Assembly: GCF_022965805.1 (NCBI RefSeq)
Contig: NC_133103.1
Location: forward strand, 45,836,047-45,900,046
Reading direction: 5' to 3'
DNA: 64,000 bases
Origin: Primulina eburnea
Taxonomy: Eukaryota; Streptophyta; Magnoliopsida; Lamiales; Gesneriaceae
Below are positions 46,633 through 64,000 of this stretch, one piece after another. The position numbers and the translations under genes were made by a program. The notes beneath the pieces are model-generated. The model was not told the origin of the DNA, did no database searches, and saw only the letters and a list, made by a program, of their open reading frames with translations. Within the stretch, counting starts at the first letter, position 1. Every line of letters starts with the position of its first letter.

Positions 46633-46922
46633 ATGGGACCATTATTTGTCTTTCTTAAAAAATGTAACAGAGACAAGTAATGGTCCCATATATCCATCAT
46701 CCATGGAACTATGGACAAATATTCAAGGAAAATAAGTTATTAATCTTCAAGTATGGCGAAATTGGGGAAAATTCGACCCTACCCCTGCAGGCACTGCCTG
46801 CAGGGGTAGATCCAAGGGCCAGAAAAAATTCTGGCCCATTTTTTTTTATTTTTTATTTTCCCCCCTCCCCATGAAATGAATTTTGGGCCCTTGATATGGT
46901 GTGGGGGCACTGCCCCCACACC
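46633..46922. repeat. Cluster of four perfect or near-perfect short hairpins
   Basis: Hairpin 1: arms 46633-46651 and 46671-46689 (ATGGGACCATTA...). Hairpin 2: 46779-46793 and 46795-46809, a 15-bp perfect stem (CTACCCCTGCAGGCA) with a single C between the arms. Hairpin 3: 46816-46824 and 46829-46837 (GGGCCAGAA). Hairpin 4: 46898-46909 and 46911-46922, a 12-bp perfect stem (GGTGTGGGGGCA), again with a single C. Hairpins 2 and 4 share the centre GGCACTGCC. No gene or known element explains this. Confidence 0.8.
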
Positions 46923-46990
46923 CAGCGTCTACTTTACCCGAAATTGGTTTGTAACGTCTACATTTTTATAGGAAAAACATTTTTTATCTA

Positions 46991-47879
46991 ACAAAAACTT
47001 ATGTAAAACAGTCTCATGGATCGTATTTTATAAGACAGATATCTTATTTTGGTCATCCATCAAAAAATATTACTTTGTATGCTAAGGCACTGTTTGGTAC
47101 ATGGGATAAGAGAGGGATTGATAAATAATCCTCCTTATCACATGTTTGGTATATTTTTAAAAAGCTCATGATAATATCATGGGCCCTTGATAAATAATTT
47201 TTTAGAAGGATAAATTATCCCTAATAGAAGGTGAGATAATTTTAATTTAATGATAAAATACACTACAAATGACTTAATTACCCTCAATTTATAAATGATT
47301 TTTTTATAAATCTATGTTAGTAGGTAGAAATTAAAATCAAATAAATATTTTATTTATTTTTATATATTATATAATATGATAATTATATAAATGAATTCGA
47401 GATAATTATATAAATAATTTTTATAAATCTCAATAAAATTATTAGTATCACTCGATTAACCTTAAAAATTAACATTTGACTTGACTCAAAAAATCAAGGG
47501 CTCAATTATCATATTATATAATATATAAAATTAGGTAAAAATAATTAAATTATGCAAGTACTATCGACACATGAACAGATAAAAAATATGAACTCGAGCA
47601 TCAACTTTGAAATTATAAAATTTATTATGATAAGGTTAATTTTGTCATTACAATCTAATATATAAATTTAATCACTCTTATTAAAATCATACCAAACATT
47701 AAATATATTATCCTACATCTTATTTATCCTTAACTTATCCTTATATTATCTATCACATGTTTATCCTATCATGTGTACCAAACTATGCCTAAGAGTATTA
47801 CTTTTTATTGTGAATATCGATAGGATTAACCCGACTCACATATAAAGATTCGTGATACCGTTTCACAAGAGACCTACTC
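46991..47879. mobile_element. GTGAGAC-palindrome MITE interrupted by a Tourist-like element
   Basis: The left half (46991-47085, ACAAAAACTTATGTAAAACAGTC ... TATGCTAA) and right half (47790-47879, TAAGAGTATTACTTTTTATTG ... GACCTACTC) are the two parts of one diverged copy, split by the insertion at 47086-47789. Confidence 0.85.
47086..47789. mobile_element. Tourist-like (PIF/Harbinger) element nested in a MITE
   Basis: 704 bp with imperfect inverted ends GGCACTGTTTGGTACATGGGATAA... / ...TTATCCTATCATGTGTACCAAACTATGCC, and the 3-bp duplication TAA at 47083-47085 and 47790-47792. The interior is AT-rich and non-coding. Confidence 0.88.
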
Positions 47880-48405
47880 TTTATATATTTCAGTTTTATC
47901 AATTTCCAATGAGGATTAAAATTTTATAATTCCACGATCTGTTTATAACTTTGGGGTACAATTTAGTTGACCTTCGAGTTTCACTTCGTGTGTGCGTACT
48001 TTTGATACTAAACCACCTTATCCTAGTTATAAATATTTTCTTTTTCTTCACAAGCTTATCCTATCTGCTACATAGTCGGATTGGTGTCAGCATAAAGTGT
48101 TTTTGGTTGACCTTCCATTAAGAAAAGGCTTCTAATTGTTCGAGTTAGTAGAATGTGCGATTTCATTCGTACTCTCCCTGTGTAGGAAAAAAGTATCTGG
48201 GAGTCCGATTCACAGATAAACTACTAATAGAACTAGATCCACACTACAGCATAGGATCCTCCAGTTTACAAACAGCATTTATCAAATGCATGTAATGTGC
48301 TATCTTCTTATTTGATTCATAGTCAATAAGTATTTCCAATTCGCTTCGCATTGATAAGTACTGAATTCGAATGAGATGTTATTTCAAGATCGCAAACGAG
48401 TGCAG
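47880..48405. other. Spacer downstream of CK2 alpha
   Basis: No recognised gene. The part next to 48405 is likely the CK2 alpha 3' UTR (minus strand). Confidence 0.4.
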
Positions 48406-55902
<7,497 letters not shown>

Positions 55903-56547
55903 CGCAAGCTTCGGCTCTCCCGTTGGAGAAGATCTACACAGGATTTCGTATCCGGGATTCCGATTACACCTAAATTTTTATTGGTTATTCATTCGTTCAT
56001 GTGATAAAATGATATTACGAACTGTGCCGGCCGGGTGAGGTAATTAGCTAGTTGGGCCGACGCCATTTTAAAAAATTGGATTTGAATTGGGATTTGAAAT
56101 TGGAAATCCATTGAGTGAGGGAGAGAGATGTATTGGTTCTAATTTTTAATAATTTTTATGGAGTTTCAAAGTTTAAAGATAATTCAATCTAAATTTTTAT
56201 ATATTCTATAAAAATTTAGTGATATTCAATGTAAATTTTTGTAAAATTTTAAAAAGTCACGTGGTATTCAAACTTGACTTTTAAAAATTCCACAAAAGTC
56301 CATTGATATTATAACTGCTAAAATTCTATTAAATATAAGAATTAAAGCCTAAAATACAACAATAAAATGCCAAAAAAAATATTTAATTCCACTTAAAGAT
56401 TTAGATGTACATTTAATTGAAAAATCAATCAAACTCACATGCTCAATAAAACACTAAAATTTTCATTCTTTTCTCATCCATTTATTTTTTGTATTTGTAC
56501 TTTTTAAAAACATATTTTTTGTTCCTAACAATAATTTAAAATCAAAA

Positions 56548-56592
<45 letters not shown>

Positions 56593-56914
56593 TATATATA
56601 ATGTGTGTGATTGATACATAATTTTAGAAGTTTATCGATACATATATATAAGAATAACTATAATAAAATAAATTTATTAAAATTTTATAAAGTTACCCTA
56701 ATTACAAATATTTTACCATACTTACTATTTATTTTCAAGTACAAATAATTGTATTGTTTATTTTTCTTATTTGATATATTGTCAAAAACAAAATTCATAT
56801 ATTTTTTACGCAAAAAAAATTACTTAAAATGAATGAAATTATTTTAAATTTGATTATTTATTAATATTGAAAATTATTGTTATTTATTTTTAAAAAATAT
56901 TAATTATTTAAATA

Positions 56915-58330
56915 AACATGTTGAATTGAATAATTGAAGTTTAATTGTATTAAATTTAGTGCTGACTTATTTATTATCTTTCGTAAAATCAATCTATTAA
57001 AAAAATTATATCGAGAGAAAAATATTTGAAATAAATAAAAATTTATTCACGTTTAATGGTTAATTCAAATAAATATAAAAAATCACAATAATAAATTACA
57101 AAATTCATAATGTTCTATAAATTTTTTTACAAATGTTAATAAAAGTCATGCAAAATAAATCTAGAAGATAATGTGAAAATCTTTAAAAATATGCTAGATT
57201 TTGCAAAAATATCAACAACACATATGTCTGTTATTTAAAAAAAAAAATCAATAAATTTCTGCAATGAATACGACCCTTTAAATTTGGAAGAAAAAAACTT
57301 GTGTGAGACGGTCTCACGGGTCGTATTTGTGAGACGGATCTCTTATTGGGGTTATCCATGAAAAAATATCATTTTTTATGTTAAAAGTATTACTTTTTAT
57401 TGTGAATATGGGTAGGGTTGACCCGTCTCACAGATTATGATCCGCGAGACGGTCTCACATGCGACTCACTCAATTTGGAAAGTTAATTAGGCCCATTAGT
57501 GTTTAATTAAAATATAAAAAATAATTTTGTGAATTTATTAGCCGGATTGCCAAAACGTTCTTTTTTTTGTTGAAAAACAAACACCGATAAAATTTACGCA
57601 TCGGCGTATAAAATCACCTCAAAATCTCTTATTTTCAAAAATAAGAAAAAGTATCACCAATAATTTAAATAATCAAAAATAATTATTTAATAAAAACATT
57701 TTCTATTTTTCAGCCCTCGGGTTTCCGTTTCTCGATCACAAATCGAATAACCTTTAAAAATACATTTTAATGCAACTACGTAGAAAAGTATATTTTAAAT
57801 ATGTAGAAAAGTATATTTTAAATATGTAAATATGCACAATATAATTAATTTATTTAATTAAAACAATTAATTAAAATGCAAAAAATTAGTAACTTGTTTA
57901 CATGTGGTTCGCGTTGACCTTCAAATTTTCGAAACGTTACAATTTAAATAAACATGTTGAATTGAATAATTAAAGTTTAATTGTATTAAATTTAGTACTG
58001 GCTTATTTATTATCTTTCGTAAAATCAATATATTAAAAATATTATATAGAGAGAGAAATATTTGAAATAAATAAAAATTTATTCATGTTTAATTGTTAAT
58101 TCAAATAAATTTAAAAAATCAGAATAATAAATTACAAAATTCATATTGTTCTATAAATTTTTTACAAATATCAATAAAAGTCATTTAAAATAAATTTACA
58201 AGATTATGTGAAAATTTTTAAAAATATGCTAGATTTTGCAAAAATATCAACTCCACAAATGTCTATTATTTAAAAAAAAAAAAAATCAACAAATTTCTAC
58301 CACGAATATAGTCCTTTAAATTTGGAATTC
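56915..58330. repeat. Pair of about 380-bp direct repeats
   Basis: The block beginning TTAAATAAACATGTTGAATTG and ending CCTTTAAATTTGGAA occurs at about 56915-57289 and about 57945-58330, with roughly 5-8% differences. A MITE sits immediately after the first copy. Confidence 0.8.
57290..57471. mobile_element. GTGAGAC-palindrome MITE, complete copy with 9-bp TSD
   Basis: 182 bp flanked by AATTTGGAA at 57281-57289 and 57472-57480. Contains TGTGAGACGGTCTCACGGG at the left and GCGAGACGGTCTCACATGCGACTCACTC at the right. The second copy of the surrounding direct repeat has AATTTGGAA once at the same point with no insertion, a natural empty site. Confidence 0.88.
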
Positions 58331-59039
58331 AATTTGGATGTTTGGTAAAAATTTTTAATATAATTTAAATTTATTTTAGAATTAAAACTAATTTATTTTA
58401 TATTAAAAAATATTGTATTGCTATTTTTTAAAATGATTTGTTTATTAACAATATTTATATAAATATTCTTATTTTTTTATCAAGGAAAAAAATTATTCCG
58501 AACATACAAAAATATTTGTAAGTGAAATTTTTTAATAAATGAAAAAATTATAAGCTTATCAATAAAAATAAATTTATCAAATTTTGATAAATCAAGTTTT
58601 ATTATTAAAACAACAAAATTTTTAATTGAAATGTCTTATTTATAAAAAAAATTAATATAAAATATTTAAAATTGATTTTGAAATAATTTTATCAAAAATA
58701 TATATACTATAATGTTGTGAATTGATAATATGAATATAATGTTGTGAATTGATAATATGTTTTTTCGATAAATGATATTTTATAAAATTTGAGAAGAATA
58801 TTTAACATTTATGAACAAGTTATAAAAATTTATTAGTAAAAATATTTTTATTTCTTTCTATGACTCAAATTCCAGGAAATCCAATGAAATTTTACCTATT
58901 TTGCAAAGATTTAACCAAGTTAAATTAAATAATCAAATTCCACCAAATAACAATCTCATTTTGAAATATCATATTTCCAAACATTAAAATGATATTTTTA
59001 TTTCCAAATCCCATCAAGTCCCTCTAATTCCATTATGTA

Positions 59040-59210
59040 AAAACCTGTGTGAAACGGTCTCACATGTCGTATTTTGTGAGACGAGTCTCTTATTTGGGTC
59101 ATCCATAAAAAAATATTACGTTTTATGCTAAGAATATTATTTTTTATTGTAAATATCGGTAGATTTGACCAGTCTCACAGATAAAGATTCTTGAGATCTG
59201 CGTCCAAACT
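59040..59210. repeat. Truncated copy of the GTGAGAC-palindrome MITE
   Basis: Begins AAAAACCTGTGTGAAACGGTCTCAC and runs through GACCAGTCTCACAGATAAAG; the last palindrome is lost. Confidence 0.8.
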
Positions 59211-59705
59211 TGTGTTTAGCATAAATTCTTCATAAATAAGAAACCTTAAGGTGAATTTTTGTAAGTAATAGCAACCATTACATGATAAGGAGATTTCTAG
59301 ATCATTTCTGACCAAAAATATATAAAGAGTCGAGATATTTGTTATCCACGATGAATTATATTATTTACCGTTCGTTTCACCTGATAAATAAATTTAAAAT
59401 ATTAAAAGTGGAGCGTGAGTGTAATAAATTGAAATATAAATAATATTGGTCATTCCTTAATTTTAAATCGATATTGGATTAGTTTTTCCATTTATAAGGC
59501 GAATTTTTCCACCCAAAATATCTCAGTTTTACTATAATCATGTATACGATCGATAATCACCAACTCAACACTTGGTTCGACTGTCCATGTAGCATTAAAC
59601 GACGCCGTTTAACAGATCCGCCACGACACAATAATAAAATAAAACATAAACCGCCAGTTTCTCCATATTTTTTAAAGAATTCCCCCGATTCAGCAATTTT
59701 CTTGA

Positions 59706-59715
59706 TATATATAAA
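59706..59715 (+). promoter_or_regulatory. TATA box of the syntaxin-like gene
   Basis: TATATATAAA about 115 bp before the ATG at 59823. Confidence 0.5.
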
Positions 59716-59822
59716 GGGAAAAAGAACCGCATTTTTCGATCCGTTAAATTTTCAGTTCCTACATTTTGAGTTTGATCTGTAATTTGTTTCTCTGTTCAAG
59801 ATTGTGTAATTTTTTGGGAGAA

Positions 59823-62815
59823 ATGGCGTCGGCTTTTGATAGGTGGGAAAAAGATCCATTTTTCTCTGCTGCGGAGGAAGTTCAGGAATCTGCCGATAGG
59901 TACTTTGAAAAGAATCTGTTTTTTTTTTTCCTTTTTTTATAATTTAGGGATACGGATAAATATTCGGCAATCAATAGAATATTTTAGCTATTTCTGCGTG
60001 AAACTGGTTTTTATTCTGTTGTTGATCCATTTTTGTCATGCATTTCCTTTTTTAATGCTATATACGCGAGTTATGTTGTTAGATTGGATGTGTTAAGGTT
60101 GTTGAATTTCTATGAAGGATGGAATCAGCTTATAGAAAGTGGATCCATGCTAATAAGGACACCTCTGGACTTTGGAATTTGGATGAGCTCCGACGAGATC
60201 TCCAGACAACCCTTGGCACTACCAAATGGCAGGTGATTAAATTACACTAGAATCCATTTACTGGTAGAGTTTTCACTTGGATTTGTGGTGTGAATTTTTT
60301 TTTTCCTCTGTTACTATGCTTGTGTTTTGAAGTTGAGATGGGTTTGGGTGCCTTATTGATGCAGTTGGATGAATTTGAGCGTGCCGTGGGTTCGAGTTAC
60401 ACTAGTAGTAGTTCAGTTGATGATGCCAAAGATAGGCATCACAATTTCATAAAAGCAATTGAGAATCAGACTTTAAGAGTAGAAACCACTTTGAATGAAT
60501 CGACAGTCTCACGTGGCAAGCCACCATTGCCTTGGGTGCGACTAAATGATGGAGAGCGCAACGAGCTTGCGTTGTTCCTTTCAGGACCGTCACCATCTTC
60601 CACCATGAATAAAATCATAGGAAAAGTTCATGTTAAGGACCAGGGAGTGAAAAGCCCGCTAGAGGGTGATCGACAGTTAATGACCGAGTGTTCAAGAAGT
60701 TCTTCTCATTTGGTTGAGTTGGGTCGAGGAGAGGCTAATGGGGAGATGCTTCCAGGGCATCGTAGGATCTGTAGTGCCAGTGCTGATATTGGCTCCTGGG
60801 AAATTGCAATGGATGATGATGTTTTACCTCATGAATCTTCCCAGGCACAACCTGATCAACCCCCCCGAAAGATACCTAGTTTTTCACAGTTTTTGAGTAC
60901 CATGGAATCATCCATGTCTCAGCTGAAGTGGGCAAAGAATGGTTACAAGAAGTTATCGCTTACAGATCGCGATCAAGAAACCCATACCACATTGCCTCGT
61001 TCTCAGAATTTGACAAAAGTCAGTAATTGAATTTCCCTTATTACATTCAAAATTATTGTCTGAAACTCTTTTGCTGTTTATGATTAGTTTAGCTGACGAG
61101 GTCTTCATTTTCTGTGAAGGCCATCAACATATGTTATGAGAAGAACAAGAGTTGCCTTGATGGTTGTGATGATTATTATGACAAGCAGCTGTATGGTTGG
61201 TACGGTTCCATACAAAGACAGCTTCAGAGGTCTCAATATCAGATGCAATATGGTCGACCTGTTCAAGTGGTTTTCTCCATAATTATCCTCCTGTGCTTGC
61301 TTGGTGAGCCTCCTGATTAGTATTTTTCATTATAAATGCAGGTCATTCTACAAAATGTCTCACAGCGATCATTATGCATATACTTTAGTTAAGCCATGTA
61401 TGGAGTCTGATAGTGATTGTTATGGTTTTACCATTTACTTGTTTTGAGTTGGATCATCAAACTTTCTTCTCTAGTCTATAATTGTTTTGCCAGGTTTCAG
61501 ACAATTTTTCCTCCTCTTCTCTCTAGAAATTTTAGTGTAGTTTTTCCATGGCCGGACTTCTTAGTTCTTCGTCGAACAGTCAATCAAAACCTTTGAATCA
61601 GGTCCATGACTAACTGAAGAGTTTGAAACAGATTTGTTGATATTATTTTTTATATTCCTGTGGAACTAACCCAAGTTAGTACGATTCGAACCCATGAACT
61701 GGAATTTGGTTTGCTTCCTAAAAGCTGGTCTTGAAACCGTTTCTGGCTGTGGCTCGGTTCCTATTAGGGGTGTAAATGACCCGAATCGAGCCGAATATGC
61801 TGAAAACTTTAAGGCTCGAATAGCTGTATTCGAGCGCTCGATTAGAAACTCAAAAAATTTCAACTTGTTTTGTTCGAGTTCGGTCGATATAGGGCTAGTG
61901 TTTGAATTCGGCTCGAAATATTCGAACATGTTCGCGAACTATTCAAATTATTTCTCGAAAATAAATACTTGAAATATTCGAAATCTATTTGTTTAATATA
62001 TATTTATATTATATTAATAAAATATCAAGGCTCACTAACTCTCGAATAATATAATTTGGGTTCGAGTTCGCTTCGAAAAAAAAGTTCTACTATGTTCGAG
62101 TTTGGTTCAGGTTCAAACACGAATCAAATATTTTTCGAGTCGGCACGCAAAGTTCGCGAATCGGCTCGGTTTGTTTACACCACTAGTTTGTATTGCACCT
62201 TTTATTTAAACCAGAGCTATTAATTCTTGAGCCTGACCTGTCAGTTTTAGAAATGAAAGTGTCGGATTAAGAACGATGGTCAGGCATATGCGGAACTATC
62301 GTAAATAATAAATATGTTTACACATATGTGCTGCACTGAGTAATAGTAGTGCAAAACTTTTACTCTACTAATACATATACACTGCACGGAGTAACACTAA
62401 TGCAAAAGCTTTTACTCTACTATTGTAATTGGTGGTTCTCTCATTGCTTCTTTTTACCATAAAAACAACTTATCCAAATGTTTTATGTAATATGCCATAT
62501 TGCTTTGTTGTTTTATTCACGTGCTTTATATTCTGTTACATTGGGAAAATATTGGGTGCTGTTTTTTCATTGTGAAGATGGAAGTGGAAAAAAAACTAGC
62601 ATGATTTACAAGCAGTGTTTTCTTGCTTTTGAATTTAGTGAACGTGCTTAGAGAGTAAACGTGTAATTTAGATCTGATCTGAGCTGTGGGTTTGCCGTTT
62701 GCATATTGCAGCCAGCAATTTTTGCCTCTCAAGTTGTTTCGAGAAGAAAGTGAACAGAATTCTTTGGACTAGCTTCAATCAGGAAATGTATAAATCATTA
62801 CAATTAGTTGTTTGA
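59823..62815 (+). CDS. Syntaxin-6 N-domain, t-SNARE-like membrane protein
   Basis: Exons: 59823-59899, 60118-60232, 60365-61018, 61120-61303, and a likely last exon 62712-62815 (in phase, TGA). The N-terminus (FDRWEKDPFFSAAEEVQESADR ... YRKW ... LDELRRDLQTTLGTTKWQLDEFERAV) is the syntaxin-6 N-terminal three-helix fold. It is followed by a long polar linker and, near the end, a hydrophobic span (VVFSIIILLCLL) continuing into the last exon. Plants have a small group of such proteins annotated as syntaxin/t-SNARE family that carry the N-domain and a C-terminal anchor but no recognisable SNARE motif, and none is seen here either. They probably act in Golgi/endosome trafficking. The last exon is my prediction; without it the frame ends at GEPPD (61318). 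Intron 4 contains a hAT-type MITE. Confidence 0.75.
61766..62185. mobile_element. hAT-type MITE in intron 4 of the syntaxin-like gene
   Basis: 420 bp with ends TAGGGGTGTAAA... / ...TTTACACCACTA and CGAATCGAGCCGAA-like subterminal repeats, flanked by an imperfect 8-bp duplication GTTCCTAT (61758-61765) / GTTTGTAT (62186-62193). The open frames inside are not genes. Confidence 0.75.
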
Positions 62816-64000
62816 AATGCTAAGTATTTATTTTATTCCAATTCGGTGCCTGCTTAATTCCATTATAAGAAACCGGCTAAACATCTATCAATATACCAAT
62901 TGGCAGTTGGCTACAAGGATGTCGTGGCAATTGTCATGTACTGGATAAGGACCAAAATCTAAAATCCATTATGTGAAGAAATGAAGTTATTGTATTTAAT
63001 TATTTGCTTTGGCGTGAAATTTAGCAGAGATGTGCCCTTTCATATGATATTATGCCATGCTGTTGTTGCTTCTTTGTTTCCGATACATCCATTCATTGGG
63101 ATTTAACTTCAAAACTTGGCCTTTGGCGCTTATTATGTCTTTTCTCCTGCAGTTTTATTGGCTTTGCGTGCACTCTGAGGAGCTAATTCCTCTGTTAACT
63201 CTGATTCTGGAATTCTCCTGAGGTGAAATTATTATAGAGGTGGCAAATTTTCTTGAGTGTCACTTGACCTAGATAGTTATTATGTCAACTTCTAGCTTGA
63301 TTTCACTCGCAACTATAATTAAGCACTCAGGATTATGTAGTACAACCAGCAATCCCCTCCCTGTCCTGTATATAATTCGCTGTGGTTATTGTATTGTATG
63401 ATGCTATAGTAGGTTTTACGATTCAGTTTGGAGCACATCTTGTATGAATTTTATAATCTTGAGTCAGTATTTTGAATCTTAGGATAAGATACATCTCCTT
63501 TGATGGCTCATTTACATAGCGTGCAAACTTTTCGACTTAAAACCAAGGTAAATTGGATATGGATACATATACGTTTGCTTTATCCATTGTTATATGCAAT
63601 ACGTTGATGGTTAGCTCTTTAAGTATGATGTTTCGGAGATATGGTTCCTATTAGAAGAGTTAAAATTCTAAACTAAAGTTTGCTTTATTGCAATAAAAGA
63701 AATTGGTGTGGTATAATCTGATGTTGCTTGTGCAGAGTGGTCTTATATCCAGCCTCCACCAAAGAAAGGTGGAATATCACATTTTTATGTTTTTGCTACT
63801 TTTATTGGACCTCTTACCAAATTTTCTTCTTCTTATTCTTTTTTTCGGTTACAGAAATGGCTGGTTAGTTGTAATATTACTTAGGTTGCGATTTGATTGG
63901 AGGATTTGATTTGAGGAGTAAAATGAGTCTATATTGGTATGATTGAAATCCACCGGAATAACTCAAGAAATAACTAGTTGAGATTCGAAATGCATTGTCA
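62816..64000. other. 3' region and spacer after the syntaxin-like gene
   Basis: No coding sequence of recognised family. T-rich, with a possible 3' UTR for the first few hundred bases. If the last exon predicted at 62712 is wrong, a true last exon could be in here. Confidence 0.4.

Larger units (their letters stand above)
56010..59540. other. AT-rich repeat spacer between CK2 alpha and the syntaxin-like gene
   Basis: About 3.5 kb with no gene recognised: (TA)n near 56552-56580, a pair of long direct repeats (56915-57289 and 57945-58330), one complete MITE (57290-57471) and one truncated MITE copy (59040-59210). Confidence 0.6.

Noticed and set aside
61694..61972. 92-codon frame in the intron of the syntaxin-like gene
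   Set aside because: It spans the hAT-type MITE and its flank; the codons come from the repeated GGCTCGAAT motif.

Overview
This is a nuclear window from a flowering plant, most likely a eudicot. The evidence is spliced genes with GT-AG introns, plant protein families, long AT-rich spacers, LTR retrotransposons with an initiator-tRNA-Met primer site, PIF/Harbinger, hAT and Mutator-type elements, and organelle-derived fragments. The abundant short element carrying the palindrome GTGAGACGGTCTCAC reminds me of Lamiales genomes, but that placement is a guess.

Layout. 0-8.2 kb (minus): a decayed Ptta/En/Spm-type transposase gene (Transposase_24 family). One of its introns carries a solo LTR (813-6789, TSD TATAA), and that LTR is itself interrupted by a very young, internally deleted LTR element (2943-6077, TSD GATTT). 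10.4-18.7 kb: a broken Tat-lineage Ty3/gypsy pol on the plus strand, then an antisense plant-mobile-domain (PMD) ORF, then a second PMD copy in the opposite orientation, giving a roughly 1.9-kb-arm inverted repeat. 19.8-22.4 kb (minus): an Mpv17/PMP22-family gene. 23.9-30.9 kb: a Mutator-like element with a transposase (plus) and a convergent captured Ulp1-type protease gene with a DUF1985 region (minus). Clusters of a GGGTCGAG/GGGTCGTG motif lie around and between the two genes.

31.8-35.1 kb (plus): SPT4 transcription elongation factor, with a Harbinger-type element in intron 3 and a related one downstream. 37.4-38.2 kb (plus): a secreted glycine-rich protein. 39.2-41.9 kb (minus): an acyl-CoA-binding protein of the ACBP3 type. 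43.2-45.0 kb: organelle-derived pieces (atpA fragment, decayed trnM-CAU) next to a Cassandra-type TRIM carrying 5S-rRNA-like sequence. 45-48.4 kb: AT-rich spacer with short transposons and hairpins. 48.4-55.9 kb (minus): casein kinase 2 alpha in ten exons, 333 residues. 56-59.5 kb: repeat-rich spacer. 59.8-62.8 kb (plus): a syntaxin-6 N-domain, t-SNARE-like protein.

The host genes (Mpv17, SPT4, GRP, ACBP3, CK2 alpha, syntaxin-like) are unrelated housekeeping or structural genes that do not form a pathway. The rest is layered transposon history. The most distinctive content is the Ulp1-carrying MULE, the antisense and inverted PMD ORFs, the nested LTR elements, and several families of small hairpin-forming elements, some with clear target-site duplications. 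All exon coordinates were derived by eye from splice sites, phase and protein similarity.
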